Positions 56,748 to 64,000 of a stretch of 64,000 bases of DNA are shown piece by piece. The notes under the pieces are model-generated. The model was not told where the DNA came from. It ran no database searches and saw only the letters and a program-made list of their open reading frames with translations. The position numbers and the translations under genes are program-made. The stretch is from the NCBI RefSeq assembly GCF_900156175.1, contig NZ_FTMV01000004.1, forward strand, positions 62,001-126,000, read 5' to 3'. Position 1 is the first letter of the stretch; every line of letters starts with the position of its first letter. Source of the DNA: Janthinobacterium sp. TND4EL3 (lineage in GTDB: Bacteria > Pseudomonadota > Gammaproteobacteria > Burkholderiales > Burkholderiaceae_D).

Positions 56748-58385
56748 ATGTACACGCATTATTTCCAGCTCAAGCAATCACCGTTTTCGATCGCTCCCGA
56801 TCCCCGCTACCTGTTCATGAGCGAGCGCCACCGTGAGGCGCTCGCGCATTTGCTGTACGGCGTGGGCAGCGGCGGCGGTTTCGTGCTGCTGACGGGGGAA
56901 ATCGGCGCCGGCAAGACCACCGTGTGCCGCTGCTTCATGGAGCAGATCCCGGACAATTGCCAGCTTGCCTACATTTTCAATCCGAAACTGTCCGTCGAGG
57001 AATTGCTGCTGTCGATCTGCGAGGAGTTCCGCATCGCCGTGGCGCCAGATGTTGCCAGCGTGAAAGGCTATGTCGACGCCATCAATGCGCACCTGCTGGC
57101 CAGCCATGCGCAGGGCAAGAACAATGTGCTGATCATTGATGAAGCGCAAAACCTGTCCGCCGCCGTGCTGGAACAGCTGCGCCTGCTGACCAACCTGGAA
57201 ACGAGCGAGCGCAAGCTGCTGCAGATCATCCTCATCGGCCAGCCGGAATTGCGCGCCATGCTGGCCCGGCCCGAACTGGAGCAGCTGGCGCAGCGCGTGA
57301 TCGCCCGCTATCACCTGGGGTCGCTGACGGCCGACGAGACGGCCAGCTACATCCACCACCGCCTGGCCGTGGCCGGCAGCACGGCGCAAACGCCGTTCCC
57401 TGCGCGCCTGATGGCGCAGATCCATGCGCTGAGCCACGGCGTGCCGCGCCGCATCAACCTGCTGTGCGACCGCGCCTTGCTGGGCGCCTACGTGGAAAAC
57501 CAGCCGCAGGTGACGCGCCCGATCCTGCGCCGCGCGGCCGACGAAGTCTTTGCCGAGGAGGGGGGCAGGGCGCGCGCGCCCGGCTTGCGCTGGCCGCACG
57601 TGGCCGGCGGCGTGCTGGCCGGCGCCCTGGTCACGGCCGCGCTGGCCTGGCATTTCAGGCCGCCTGCGCCCGCCGTGGCGCCCGTGGCGCAGGCGCCTGC
57701 CGCCGCGCCCGCTGCCGCCGCTGCTCCTGCCGTCGCTGCCGCCGCTGCTCCTGCCGCGGCCGCCGCGCCGGACCGCAATGCCATGCTGCGCCAGCTGGCC
57801 GCCCTGTGGGGCGAACGCCTGGCCGATGGCGACGCCTGCCAGCTGGCCGCCAGGGAAGGCCTGCGCTGCCTGCACAGCCGGGGCGGCGTGGCCGAATTGC
57901 GCGTGCTGGACCGGCCCGCCATGCTGGCCTTGCGTGATGCGCAGGGGGCGCAACAGCTGGCCTTGCTGACGCAGGTGCAGGGCGACACGGCCACGCTGGC
58001 CATCGATGGCCAGGTGCAGCGCCTGCCGCTGGCGCAACTGGCGCAGCGCAGCGACGGCAGTTTCACCACCTACTGGCGCGCGCCGCGCAACTGGCGCGAC
58101 GAAGTGCCGTTGGGCGCCCGCGGCCCGGACGTGGACTGGCTGGCGCAGCGCCTGGCGCAGTTGCACGGCGTGCCCGCGCCGCAGGCGAATCTGCCGCTCG
58201 ATGCCGAAATGCAACGCTTGCTGCGCACTTTCCAGCAGAGCCAGAACCTGAAGGCCGACGGCCTGGCGGGACCGAAAACGTTCATGCGCCTGATGCAACT
58301 GGGCGACAATACGGAGCCGCGCCTGTCCGGTGCAGCTCCTGCCGTGGCTGCGCCTGCAGCGACGGCGATGGTGGCGGGGAAATAA
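56748..58385 (+). CDS. gspA: GspA/ExeA-like AAA ATPase with peptidoglycan-binding C-terminus
   Basis: 545 residues. N-terminus MYTHYFQLKQSPFSIAPDPR; Walker A LTGEIGAGKTTVCR at about 45-58; Walker B NNVLIIDEAQNLSAAVLEQL. One membrane helix (AGGVLAGALVTAALAWHF, about 282-300) then an Ala/Pro-rich linker and a peptidoglycan-binding fold (VDWLAQRLAQLHGVPAPQA, LLRTFQQSQNLKADGLAGPK). ExeA helps the ExeD secretin assemble through the cell wall in type II secretion. It is followed by gspB after 1 base. No other secretion gene is in the window. Confidence 0.88.
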   Translation: MYTHYFQLKQSPFSIAPDPRYLFMSERHREALAHLLYGVGSGGGFVLLTGEIGAGKTTVCRCFMEQIPDNCQLAYIFNPKLSVEELLLSICEEFRIAVAPDVASVKGYVDAINAHLLASHAQGKNNVLIIDEAQNLSAAVLEQLRLLTNLETSERKLLQIILIGQPELRAMLARPELEQLAQRVIARYHLGSLTADETASYIHHRLAVAGSTAQTPFPARLMAQIHALSHGVPRRINLLCDRALLGAYVENQPQVTRPILRRAADEVFAEEGGRARAPGLRWPHVAGGVLAGALVTAALAWHFRPPAPAVAPVAQAPAAAPAAAAAPAVAAAAAPAAAAAPDRNAMLRQLAALWGERLADGDACQLAAREGLRCLHSRGGVAELRVLDRPAMLALRDAQGAQQLALLTQVQGDTATLAIDGQVQRLPLAQLAQRSDGSFTTYWRAPRNWRDEVPLGARGPDVDWLAQRLAQLHGVPAPQANLPLDAEMQRLLRTFQQSQNLKADGLAGPKTFMRLMQLGDNTEPRLSGAAPAVAAPAATAMVAGK

Positions 58386-58386
58386 G

Positions 58387-59109
58387 ATGTCCTACATACT
58401 GGAAGCACTGAAAAAATCGCAGGCCGAGCGCCAGCTCGGCGAATTGCCCTCGATCCACGCACCGCAGGTACAGCTGCAGGCTGGCGCGGCGGCCCATGGC
58501 GCGCGGCGCGGACCCGTCTGGCTGGCGCTGGGCGGCGTGGGCGCCGCCGTGGCGGCCGCGCTGCTGCTGTGGCAGCCGTGGCAGGCGGGCGCGGCTGCGC
58601 CTGCGGCCGCTCCCGCCATGCTGGCCCAGGCCGTGCCGGCGCCGCGGCCCCCGTCTGACGCGGTGCCCGCGCCGGCCGCCGCCGCGATGCCCGCCCCCGC
58701 ACCCTTGCCGGTCGCCGTCCCGGCGCCGCCTATGCCGGCCCCGTCCGTGCCGCCGGCCGCCACCGCCGCACCCGTGCACCACGCCAGGCCCGTGGCGGAA
58801 CCGCAGGCGGAGACGCCAGGCCAGGCCGTTCCCGCTCCGGTCCCGGTCCCGGTCGCGCCGCCAGCGCCGGCGGCCGAGGAGGCCGTGCCCGGCATGCGCG
58901 ACCTGCCCGAGCCGATACAGCGGCAGATTCCGCCCATCGCCATCGGCGGCTACATCTATTCGAAGAATCCGGCCGACCGTTTATTGCTGATCGACAAGGT
59001 CTTGCGCCACGAGGGCGAGGAACTGGCGCCCGGCCTCGTGCTGGAGAAATTGCTGCCGAAGGCGGCCATTTTCAGTTTCAAGGGCTACCGCTATCGCGTC
59101 CCGTATTGA
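58387..59109 (+). CDS. gspB: GspB/ExeB-like general secretion pathway protein B
   Basis: 240 residues. N-terminus MSYILEALKKSQAERQLGEL, one membrane helix (VWLALGGVGAAVAAALLLW), a long Pro/Ala/Val linker (about 70-180) and a periplasmic C-terminal domain DLPEPIQRQIPPIAIGGYIY, VLRHEGEELAPGLVLEKLLP and FSFKGYRYRVPY. This is the GspB partner of GspA in type II secretion. It starts 1 base after gspA, so they are co-transcribed. Confidence 0.88.
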   Translation: MSYILEALKKSQAERQLGELPSIHAPQVQLQAGAAAHGARRGPVWLALGGVGAAVAAALLLWQPWQAGAAAPAAAPAMLAQAVPAPRPPSDAVPAPAAAAMPAPAPLPVAVPAPPMPAPSVPPAATAAPVHHARPVAEPQAETPGQAVPAPVPVPVAPPAPAAEEAVPGMRDLPEPIQRQIPPIAIGGYIYSKNPADRLLLIDKVLRHEGEELAPGLVLEKLLPKAAIFSFKGYRYRVPY

Positions 59110-59222
59110 TGGCAAGGTGATCCTTGCGGTAGATCAAGGGCCGCTACCCTTGGGTGAACTCTGCCTGTAGGGGGCGGTCGAACCAGAGTCGCCGCGCCCG
59201 TGCGCGCGGCCGGGGAGTATCC

Positions 59223-60767
59223 ATGCCTGCCGCCACTGCTGCCTCCGCTACTGCTGCCTCCACTACTGCCGCCGCCGGTGCCGACGCCCGTGCCCTGGCT
59301 AATCTGGCGCAGGTCGACCATATCGTCGTGCTGATGATGGAAAACCGCTCGTTCGACCACATGCTCGGCTACCTGAGCCTCGAAGGCGGGCGTCCCGACA
59401 TCGACGGCTTGCAAGCGTCTTTTGCCAACGTGCATGCGGGCGTGGCCTATCCCGTGCACCACCTGCGGCGCACGGCCTTCGGTGCGGACCAGGACCCTTC
59501 GCATACGGGCGCGTCGGTGGCGCAGCAATTGCAAAACAACAATGGCGGCTTCGTCGACGACTATGCGCAAACGCATCCGGGCGACCCCGACATCGATCTC
59601 GTGATGGGCTATTACAACGGGGCCGACCTGCCCATGTACGATTTCCTGGCGCAGCAGTTTTGCGTCTGCGACCGCTGCTACAGCTCCGTGCCGGGCGCGA
59701 CCTGGCCGAACCGCCTGTATGCGATCAGCGGCAAGGCGGCCGGCAGCCGCGACAGCAAGCGCGTGCCCCTGTATGCGAACAAATCCTTCGTGCGCCACCT
59801 GGACCGCGCCCAGGTCGGCTGGAAGTTTTATTCCGCCTGGAAACCCTGGAGCCTGGCCCTGACGGACGACCATTACCGCTCGTCCGAGTGCTACGAACCC
59901 TTCGGTTCCAGCGCCCGCCGCTACGGCTTCATCGGCGATGCGCTGGCCGGTGCCCTGCCGCCGGTCAGCTGGATCGATCCGCATTTCTTTGAAAACGACG
60001 ACCATCCGCCGGCCGACATCCGCGCCGGCCAGGCGCTGGTGGCCCAGGTCTACCAGGCCCTGTCGCGCGGCCCCGCCTGGGCGCGCACCCTGCTCGTCAT
60101 TAGCTATGACGAGCACGGCGGCTTTTTCGACCATGTGCCGCCGCCCGCCGCCATCGACGACGATCCCGCGTTCCGCCAGTACGGCGTGCGCGTGCCCATG
60201 CTGCTCGTGTCGCCGCTGATCGCGGCGGGCAGTGTCAGCCACCGGGTGTACGACCATACGTCCATCATCAAGACCATCCTGCAGCGCTTTTGCCGCGCCG
60301 CCGACGGCAGCCTGCCCGACATGGGCGCGCGCGTGGCGGCCGCCAGCGGCTTGGGCGAGGTGCTGACGCTGCAGCAGGCCCGCGCCGCGCCCGCCGTGCC
60401 GTCCGCCGTACTGCAGCAGCGGGCCGCATGGGAGGCGGATGTGCGGGCGCAGGATTTTGCCCGGCCGGCGCAGGCCGCCGCGCCCGCCGCGCATGGTCTG
60501 ATGGCTGCGCCCGCGGCTCCTGGCGCGGCCGTCCCGGCCCTGTCCGATGCGGAGGCCGGCGCCATCGCCGCGCATCGGCAACTGGCGCGCACGGCCCGCA
60601 ACGCGCTGGCGGCCAATGGCAAGACGGCGCCCCATGGGGGCGGCAGGCGCCGGCGGCAGGCGGGCGATGCCGGCGCGCCGGAGGGCGGCAAGGCGGCAGG
60701 GCAGCGCGGCAAAACGGCGCCTGCGAATGGCGGCAGGGCGAAGGGCACGATGGATGGCGGCGGCTGA
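59223..60767 (+). CDS. Phosphoesterase-family protein (acid phosphatase / phospholipase C-like, PF04185)
   Basis: 514 residues from ATG 59223 (GGGGAG 6 nt upstream). Core motif HIVVLMMENRSFDHMLGYLS with the nucleophile region, WPNRLYAISGKA and VISYDEHGGFFDHVPPP with metal ligands, and RVPMLLVSPLIAAGSVSHRV. Related to Francisella AcpA and phospholipase C. No signal peptide is evident: the N-terminus is Ala/Thr-rich. The C-terminus is Ala/Arg/Gly-rich and basic, perhaps disordered. Substrate not known. Confidence 0.85.
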   Translation: MPAATAASATAASTTAAAGADARALANLAQVDHIVVLMMENRSFDHMLGYLSLEGGRPDIDGLQASFANVHAGVAYPVHHLRRTAFGADQDPSHTGASVAQQLQNNNGGFVDDYAQTHPGDPDIDLVMGYYNGADLPMYDFLAQQFCVCDRCYSSVPGATWPNRLYAISGKAAGSRDSKRVPLYANKSFVRHLDRAQVGWKFYSAWKPWSLALTDDHYRSSECYEPFGSSARRYGFIGDALAGALPPVSWIDPHFFENDDHPPADIRAGQALVAQVYQALSRGPAWARTLLVISYDEHGGFFDHVPPPAAIDDDPAFRQYGVRVPMLLVSPLIAAGSVSHRVYDHTSIIKTILQRFCRAADGSLPDMGARVAAASGLGEVLTLQQARAAPAVPSAVLQQRAAWEADVRAQDFARPAQAAAPAAHGLMAAPAAPGAAVPALSDAEAGAIAAHRQLARTARNALAANGKTAPHGGGRRRRQAGDAGAPEGGKAAGQRGKTAPANGGRAKGTMDGGG

Positions 60768-60869
60768 GCCATGTGGAGTGCAGGCATGATGGCCTGCATA
60801 AATTGCCGCTGCGATTGACCTGGGCGATGTCCGGCGCGGGCGCCGCGCGGTGGCGCGGGTGGGGCTGCG

Positions 60870-60899
60870 TATAATTACTCCTTCTCAATCAAGGAGTAA
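60870..60899 (+). promoter_or_regulatory. mobB promoter box and inverted repeat around the ribosome site
   Basis: TATAAT at 60870-60875. TTACTCCTT (60875-60883), seven-base loop, AAGGAGTAA (60891-60899): a perfect 9-bp inverted repeat whose right arm contains the AAGGAG ribosome site 3 bases before the ATG at 60902. If transcription begins inside the left arm, the hairpin would be partial. Confidence 0.6.
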
Positions 60900-60901
60900 G
60901 C

Positions 60902-61426
60902 ATGCACGATGCGATGCCCGCCCACCCCGTACTCGGCGTGATCGGCCGTTCCGGCAGCGGCAAGACGACCCTGCTGGAATTTGTGGTGAAGGAAATGGCG
61001 GCGCGCGGCTTGCGCGTCAACCTGGTCAAGCACAGTCATCACGACCTGGCGCTGGAACCGCCGCAAAAGGACAGCGCCCGCCTGCGCCTGGCTGGCGCGG
61101 CCGAGGTGCTGGTGGCGTCGCCGTACCGCTATGCCATCGTGCATGAGCTGCGCGGCGCGCCCGAACCAAGCCTGGCGCAGCAATTGGCCCGCATGGGGCC
61201 GGCCGACCTGACCCTGGTCGAAGGCTTCAAGACGGACCCCATCCCGAAGCTGGAAGTATTCCGGCCGGAAGTGGGGCAGGCGCCCCTGTATCCGCATGAC
61301 CCGCACGTGATCGCCGTGGCGTCCGACAGCCCGGCGCCGGCCGACCTGCGCGCCGGCGTGCAGTGGCTGGACCTGAACGACCGCGAACGGGTGCTCGCAT
61401 GGCTGCTGCACAGGCTGGAAAAATAA
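60902..61426 (+). CDS. mobB: Molybdopterin-guanine dinucleotide biosynthesis protein B
   Basis: 174 residues. P-loop [20 protein letters not shown], then [20 protein letters not shown] and [20 protein letters not shown], all characteristic of MobB, a GTP-binding helper of MobA in making bis-MGD cofactor. The ATG has AAGGAG 3-5 bases upstream. No other moa/mob gene in the window, so it is a lone copy. Confidence 0.93.
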   Translation: MHDAMPAHPVLGVIGRSGSGKTTLLEFVVKEMAARGLRVNLVKHSHHDLALEPPQKDSARLRLAGAAEVLVASPYRYAIVHELRGAPEPSLAQQLARMGPADLTLVEGFKTDPIPKLEVFRPEVGQAPLYPHDPHVIAVASDSPAPADLRAGVQWLDLNDRERVLAWLLHRLEK

Positions 61427-61484
61427 GCCTAAAGGTTTGCCGCCGCCATCCGTTAATACAGGTAGAACCTCATTGGAGAAACGT

Positions 61485-61685
61485 ATGGACGTCGCAAGCA
61501 TTGCTCAACTGTCAACCACGATGGCGGAGACAGGTACGCGGCAAGCCGTCGGTTTGACTGTCCTGAAAAAAGCCCAGGATATTCAAAGTTCGACCGCCAC
61601 TGCCTTGCTGCAAGCCCTGCCTCCGGTACAGTCGGCGCCGAACCTGCCGGCTCACCTCGGCAACACCATCAACACGACGGCCTGA
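61485..61685 (+). CDS. YjfB-like small protein
   Basis: 66 residues from ATG 61485, GGAG upstream. The pattern [20 protein letters not shown] with [20 protein letters not shown] and ALPPVQ matches the YjfB family (PF14070), small proteins sometimes annotated as putative motility proteins. Function unknown. A strong terminator follows at 61721. Confidence 0.75.
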   Translation: MDVASIAQLSTTMAETGTRQAVGLTVLKKAQDIQSSTATALLQALPPVQSAPNLPAHLGNTINTTA

Positions 61686-61720
61686 GCGTCGTCGCGCGGC
61701 GCCTTCGCGGCGCCTGTCAT

Positions 61721-61768
61721 GCCCACACCACCGTTGCCAACGGTGGCGAGTGGGCTTTTGTTTTTTTG
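61721..61768 (+). terminator. Strong terminator after the YjfB-like gene
   Basis: Two nested stems GCCCAC/GTGGGC and CCACCGTT/AACGGTGG followed by TTTTGTTTTTTTG. It isolates the mobB-side genes from the bufferin operon. Confidence 0.92.
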
Positions 61769-61941
61769 AGATTGGCCATCCTTTGCCCTTGCCCGGCACC
61801 GCTTCCCCGCTTGTCGCTGCAATTGTTCGCCATGGCGCGGCCGATTCAGTAAAATGCGGTGATTGCTTCCTGGCTGGCCGCCGCGCAGCCCCGGCGGTGC
61901 CAAGTTCCCCCGATTCCCACGACCACGCAAGAGGATTACCC

Positions 61942-62244
61942 ATGAACAAACGTCAAGCTCTCGTCGCCGCCGCCCTGGCCGGCATCTGCGCCGCCGCCAC
62001 CGGCAGCGCGGCCGCACACGATGGTCCCGCTCCCGGCGGCAAGGAAAAATGCTACGGCGTGGCCAAGGCCGGGCAAAACGATTGCGCCTCGTCGGACGGC
62101 GCGCACTCGTGCGCGGGCCAGGCGGAAGCGGACAACCTGCCCACGGAATGGACCTATGTTGCCAAGGGCACGTGCGAACAGGCGGGCGGCTCGATGAAGC
62201 CCATCAAGGCTGCCAAGCCGGCCGCGCCTGCCACGCAGTCATAA
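61942..62244 (+). CDS. bufA1: BufA1 bufferin precursor peptide (DUF2282-type)
   Basis: 100 residues. Signal peptide (about 1-25, [18 protein letters not shown]). The core has the DUF2282 pattern with four Cys: [19 protein letters not shown] and GTCEQ (Cys37, 48, 57, 78), and WTYVAKGTC. Bufferins are secreted RiPPs whose Cys are turned into thiooxazoles by BufB/BufC and that bind copper. The precursor is directly followed by its maturation gene. A tail of Lys/Ala/Pro ([15 protein letters not shown]) is seen. Confidence 0.9.
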   Translation: MNKRQALVAAALAGICAAATGSAAAHDGPAPGGKEKCYGVAKAGQNDCASSDGAHSCAGQAEADNLPTEWTYVAKGTCEQAGGSMKPIKAAKPAAPATQS

Positions 62245-62264
62245 GCGTTCCGGGCAGCACTGCC

Positions 62265-63917
62265 GTGCGGCCGCCGGACCATGCGCTTGCCGGCGTGGGC
62301 GTCGGCTTGCGCGCCGCGCACTATCGCGACTTTCTCGAGCGCCGGCCCCGCGTGGGCTGGCTGGAAGTGCATACCGAAAATTATCTGCAGCCATCGGGCT
62401 GGGACTGGCACGTGCTGCAGACCTTGCGCCAGGATTACGCCGTCAGCCTGCATGGCGTAGGACTCGGGCTGGGCTCGGCACGCGGTTTTTCCGAGCAGCA
62501 TCTGCAGCGCGTGCAGGCACTGGTGGCGCGCGTCGAGCCGGTCCTCGTGTCCGAACACCTGTGCTGGGGCGCCGTGGCCGGACAGCAACTCAATGATTTG
62601 TTGCCACTGGCCTTGAACGAGGCCGCGCTGGACTTGCTGTGCGCCAGGGTGGCGAGAGTGCAGGATGCGCTGCAAAGGCCGATCTTGCTGGAAAATGTCT
62701 CCACTTACGTGCGCTTTGCCGACGATGCCATGAGCGAAGCGCAGTTTCTCGCCGAACTGGCCCGCCGCAGCGGCTGCGGCTTGTTGCTCGATATTAATAA
62801 CCTGTATGTGAACCAGTGCAACCATGGCGAAGATGCGCTGGCCGCCTTGCTTGCCATCGCGCCGGGCAGCGTGGGCGAGCTGCATCTGGCCGGCCATCGG
62901 GTCACGCCGCAGGCCGTCATCGACCACCATGGCGCGCCCGTGGCCGAAGCCGTCTGGACCCTGTACGGGGTGGCCCTGCGGCGTTTCGGCGCCGTGCCCA
63001 CGCTGGTCGAATGGGATACGGAGCTTCCTGGACTGGATGTACTGCTGGGCGAAGCGGACAAGGCGCAGGTCATGCTGGCGCGCCACGCGCAACAGGCGCC
63101 GTGGCGCGCGATGCGGGCGCTGCCGTCATGCTCCGCGCCCGCATCGCCGGATGCGCTGGCGGCGGGCCAGCAAGCGTTTGCCGCGGCCCTGCTCGATGCC
63201 GGGCAAGGCGCGGCGCCGCCCCCATCGTTCGCCGGCGAGGCGGCGCTGGAGCGCTTTTCCCTGTACCGCGGCAATCTGGCCGCCACCTGGCGCCGCACGC
63301 TGGCGCACGCCTATCCCGTCGTGCTGGCGCTGGTGGGCGAGGATTTCTTTGCTGGCCTGGCGCGCGCGTATGGGCGGCAATATCGGTCCGATAGCGCGGA
63401 CTTGAACCAGTTTGGCGCCCGTTTCGGCGATTTTCTCGCTGCATTCCCGCCGGTGGATGCGTTGCCGTATTTGCCGGACATGGCGCGCCTCGAATGGGCC
63501 TTGCACCTGGCCCATTACGCGCCCGATGCGCAGGGCGTGCCGCCCGAGGCGCTGGCGGCCCTGAGTCCGGAGCAGCTGGAGGCGCGCCGCTTTGCCCTGC
63601 ATCCGGCCTGCGCCCTGCTGGCGTCAGGCTGGCAAGTGCACGCCCTGTGGCAGGCGCATCAGGAGGGCGAGGGGCAGGGCGTGTTTCCGCAGCAATTGCA
63701 GGTGGCCAGCCATGCGCTCGTGTGCCGCCCCCGCTGGAAGGCGCAGGCGCTGGCGCTGGACGAGGCTGCCCATGCGGCCCTGCTGGCGTTGCAGCAGGGA
63801 CAGACGTTCGGCGCCGCGCTCGACGCGGCCTTCGAACGGGACGAGGCCTTCGACCTGGGCGGCCACCTGCGTCAGTGGCTGGCGCATGCCGTGCTGGCGG
63901 ACATGTTGCCGGACTAA
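62265..63917 (+). CDS. bufBC: Fused BufB-BufC bufferin maturation protein (DUF692 MNIO + DUF2063)
   Basis: 550 residues from the GTG at 62265, 21 bases after bufA1; the open frame continues back through bufA1 in another frame, which is not protein-like. Residues about 8-275 are an MNIO (DUF692) iron oxidase: [20 protein letters not shown], His63, Glu97 in [15 protein letters not shown], Asp176 in [24 protein letters not shown] and LVEWDTELP. Residues about 300-550 are DUF2063 ([40 protein letters not shown]). BufB and BufC are usually separate; here they are one chain. Confidence 0.88.
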   Translation: MRPPDHALAGVGVGLRAAHYRDFLERRPRVGWLEVHTENYLQPSGWDWHVLQTLRQDYAVSLHGVGLGLGSARGFSEQHLQRVQALVARVEPVLVSEHLCWGAVAGQQLNDLLPLALNEAALDLLCARVARVQDALQRPILLENVSTYVRFADDAMSEAQFLAELARRSGCGLLLDINNLYVNQCNHGEDALAALLAIAPGSVGELHLAGHRVTPQAVIDHHGAPVAEAVWTLYGVALRRFGAVPTLVEWDTELPGLDVLLGEADKAQVMLARHAQQAPWRAMRALPSCSAPASPDALAAGQQAFAAALLDAGQGAAPPPSFAGEAALERFSLYRGNLAATWRRTLAHAYPVVLALVGEDFFAGLARAYGRQYRSDSADLNQFGARFGDFLAAFPPVDALPYLPDMARLEWALHLAHYAPDAQGVPPEALAALSPEQLEARRFALHPACALLASGWQVHALWQAHQEGEGQGVFPQQLQVASHALVCRPRWKAQALALDEAAHAALLALQQGQTFGAALDAAFERDEAFDLGGHLRQWLAHAVLADMLPD

Positions 63918-64000
63918 TCGAAGGCGCGCAGCACGCGCGCTTCGCCCGTCTGGTCGCGGTACCGGGCGTTCGCCGCAAGCGTGGCGTCCATCATGCGCGT
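63914..64000 (-). CDS. C-terminal end of an unidentified minus-strand gene (partial)
   Basis: 28 codons are open from the window edge to a TAG at 63916-63914, overlapping the bufBC stop by 4 bases. The residues [22 protein letters not shown]-type end LRAFD are protein-like. Too short to name. It converges on the bufferin operon. Confidence 0.4.
   Translation of the reverse strand, partial: TRMMDATLAANARYRDQTGEARVLRAFD

Noticed and set aside
61863-62264. N-terminal extension of the BufB-BufC frame across bufA1
   Set aside because: The residues are Arg/Pro-rich and unlike MNIO proteins, and bufA1 in another frame has a clear signal peptide and Cys pattern.

Overview
The window is GC-rich DNA with the gene content of a beta-proteobacterium of the Oxalobacteraceae. 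Protein styles and gene neighbourhoods (rpsP-rimM-trmD-rplS, etfBA plus acyl-CoA dehydrogenase, a large N-acetylglucosamine locus, LytS/LytR-type pair, bufferin genes) fit Janthinobacterium or a close relative such as Massilia or Duganella. The genus is inferred from recognition, not from a search. I saw no rRNA, tRNA, insertion sequence, prophage or CRISPR array, so this looks like ordinary chromosome.

Layout. 1-4.4 kb: end of an SDR-type oxidoreductase gene, small unknown genes, a small HTH-like protein, a protein with a degenerate AYSGRAV/AFSSAAV tail repeat, and a CHASE-type sensor kinase. 4.8-9.4 kb: glnS, then a divergent cluster of a J-domain protein and three proteins I do not recognise. 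9.4-15.7 kb: LysR regulator with divergent MFS exporter, a two-component LytS/LytTR pair, and a glycerophosphodiester phosphodiesterase. 15.7-18.4 kb: a TonB-dependent receptor with a His-rich loop, divergent from a Fur/Zur-family regulator across a palindromic metal-regulator box. 18.5-25.5 kb: alaS, a TusA-like protein, etfBA and an acyl-CoA dehydrogenase. 25.6-34.5 kb: envelope proteins, the ribosomal-protein/tRNA-modification operon, a CoA-type Nudix hydrolase, CobD/CbiB-like and DUF3579-like proteins, a CBS protein, an AraC regulator and an Lnt-like acyltransferase.

34.7-54.9 kb is the most coherent region: an N-acetylglucosamine/chitin-oligosaccharide uptake and catabolism locus. Two large TonB-dependent receptors would bring the sugar across the outer membrane. 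A CUT1 ABC transporter and an AmpG-like MFS permease would cross the inner membrane. NagK, NagA and a SIS-domain NagB-II would convert GlcNAc through GlcNAc-6-P and GlcN-6-P to fructose-6-P. Two membrane acyltransferases of the NagX type and a TPR protein sit between receptors and transporter. Two related GntR/UTRA regulators bracket the locus, and TGGTATT-like direct repeats about 11 bp apart lie in the regulator/receptor intergenic region and directly upstream of a strong promoter for the nagK operon.

55-64 kb holds small unknown genes, a GspA/GspB-like pair, a phosphoesterase/phospholipase C-family protein, mobB, a YjfB-like small protein, and a bufferin-type RiPP locus (BufA1 precursor plus a fused BufB-BufC maturation protein). 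The last bases carry the end of an unidentified minus-strand gene.
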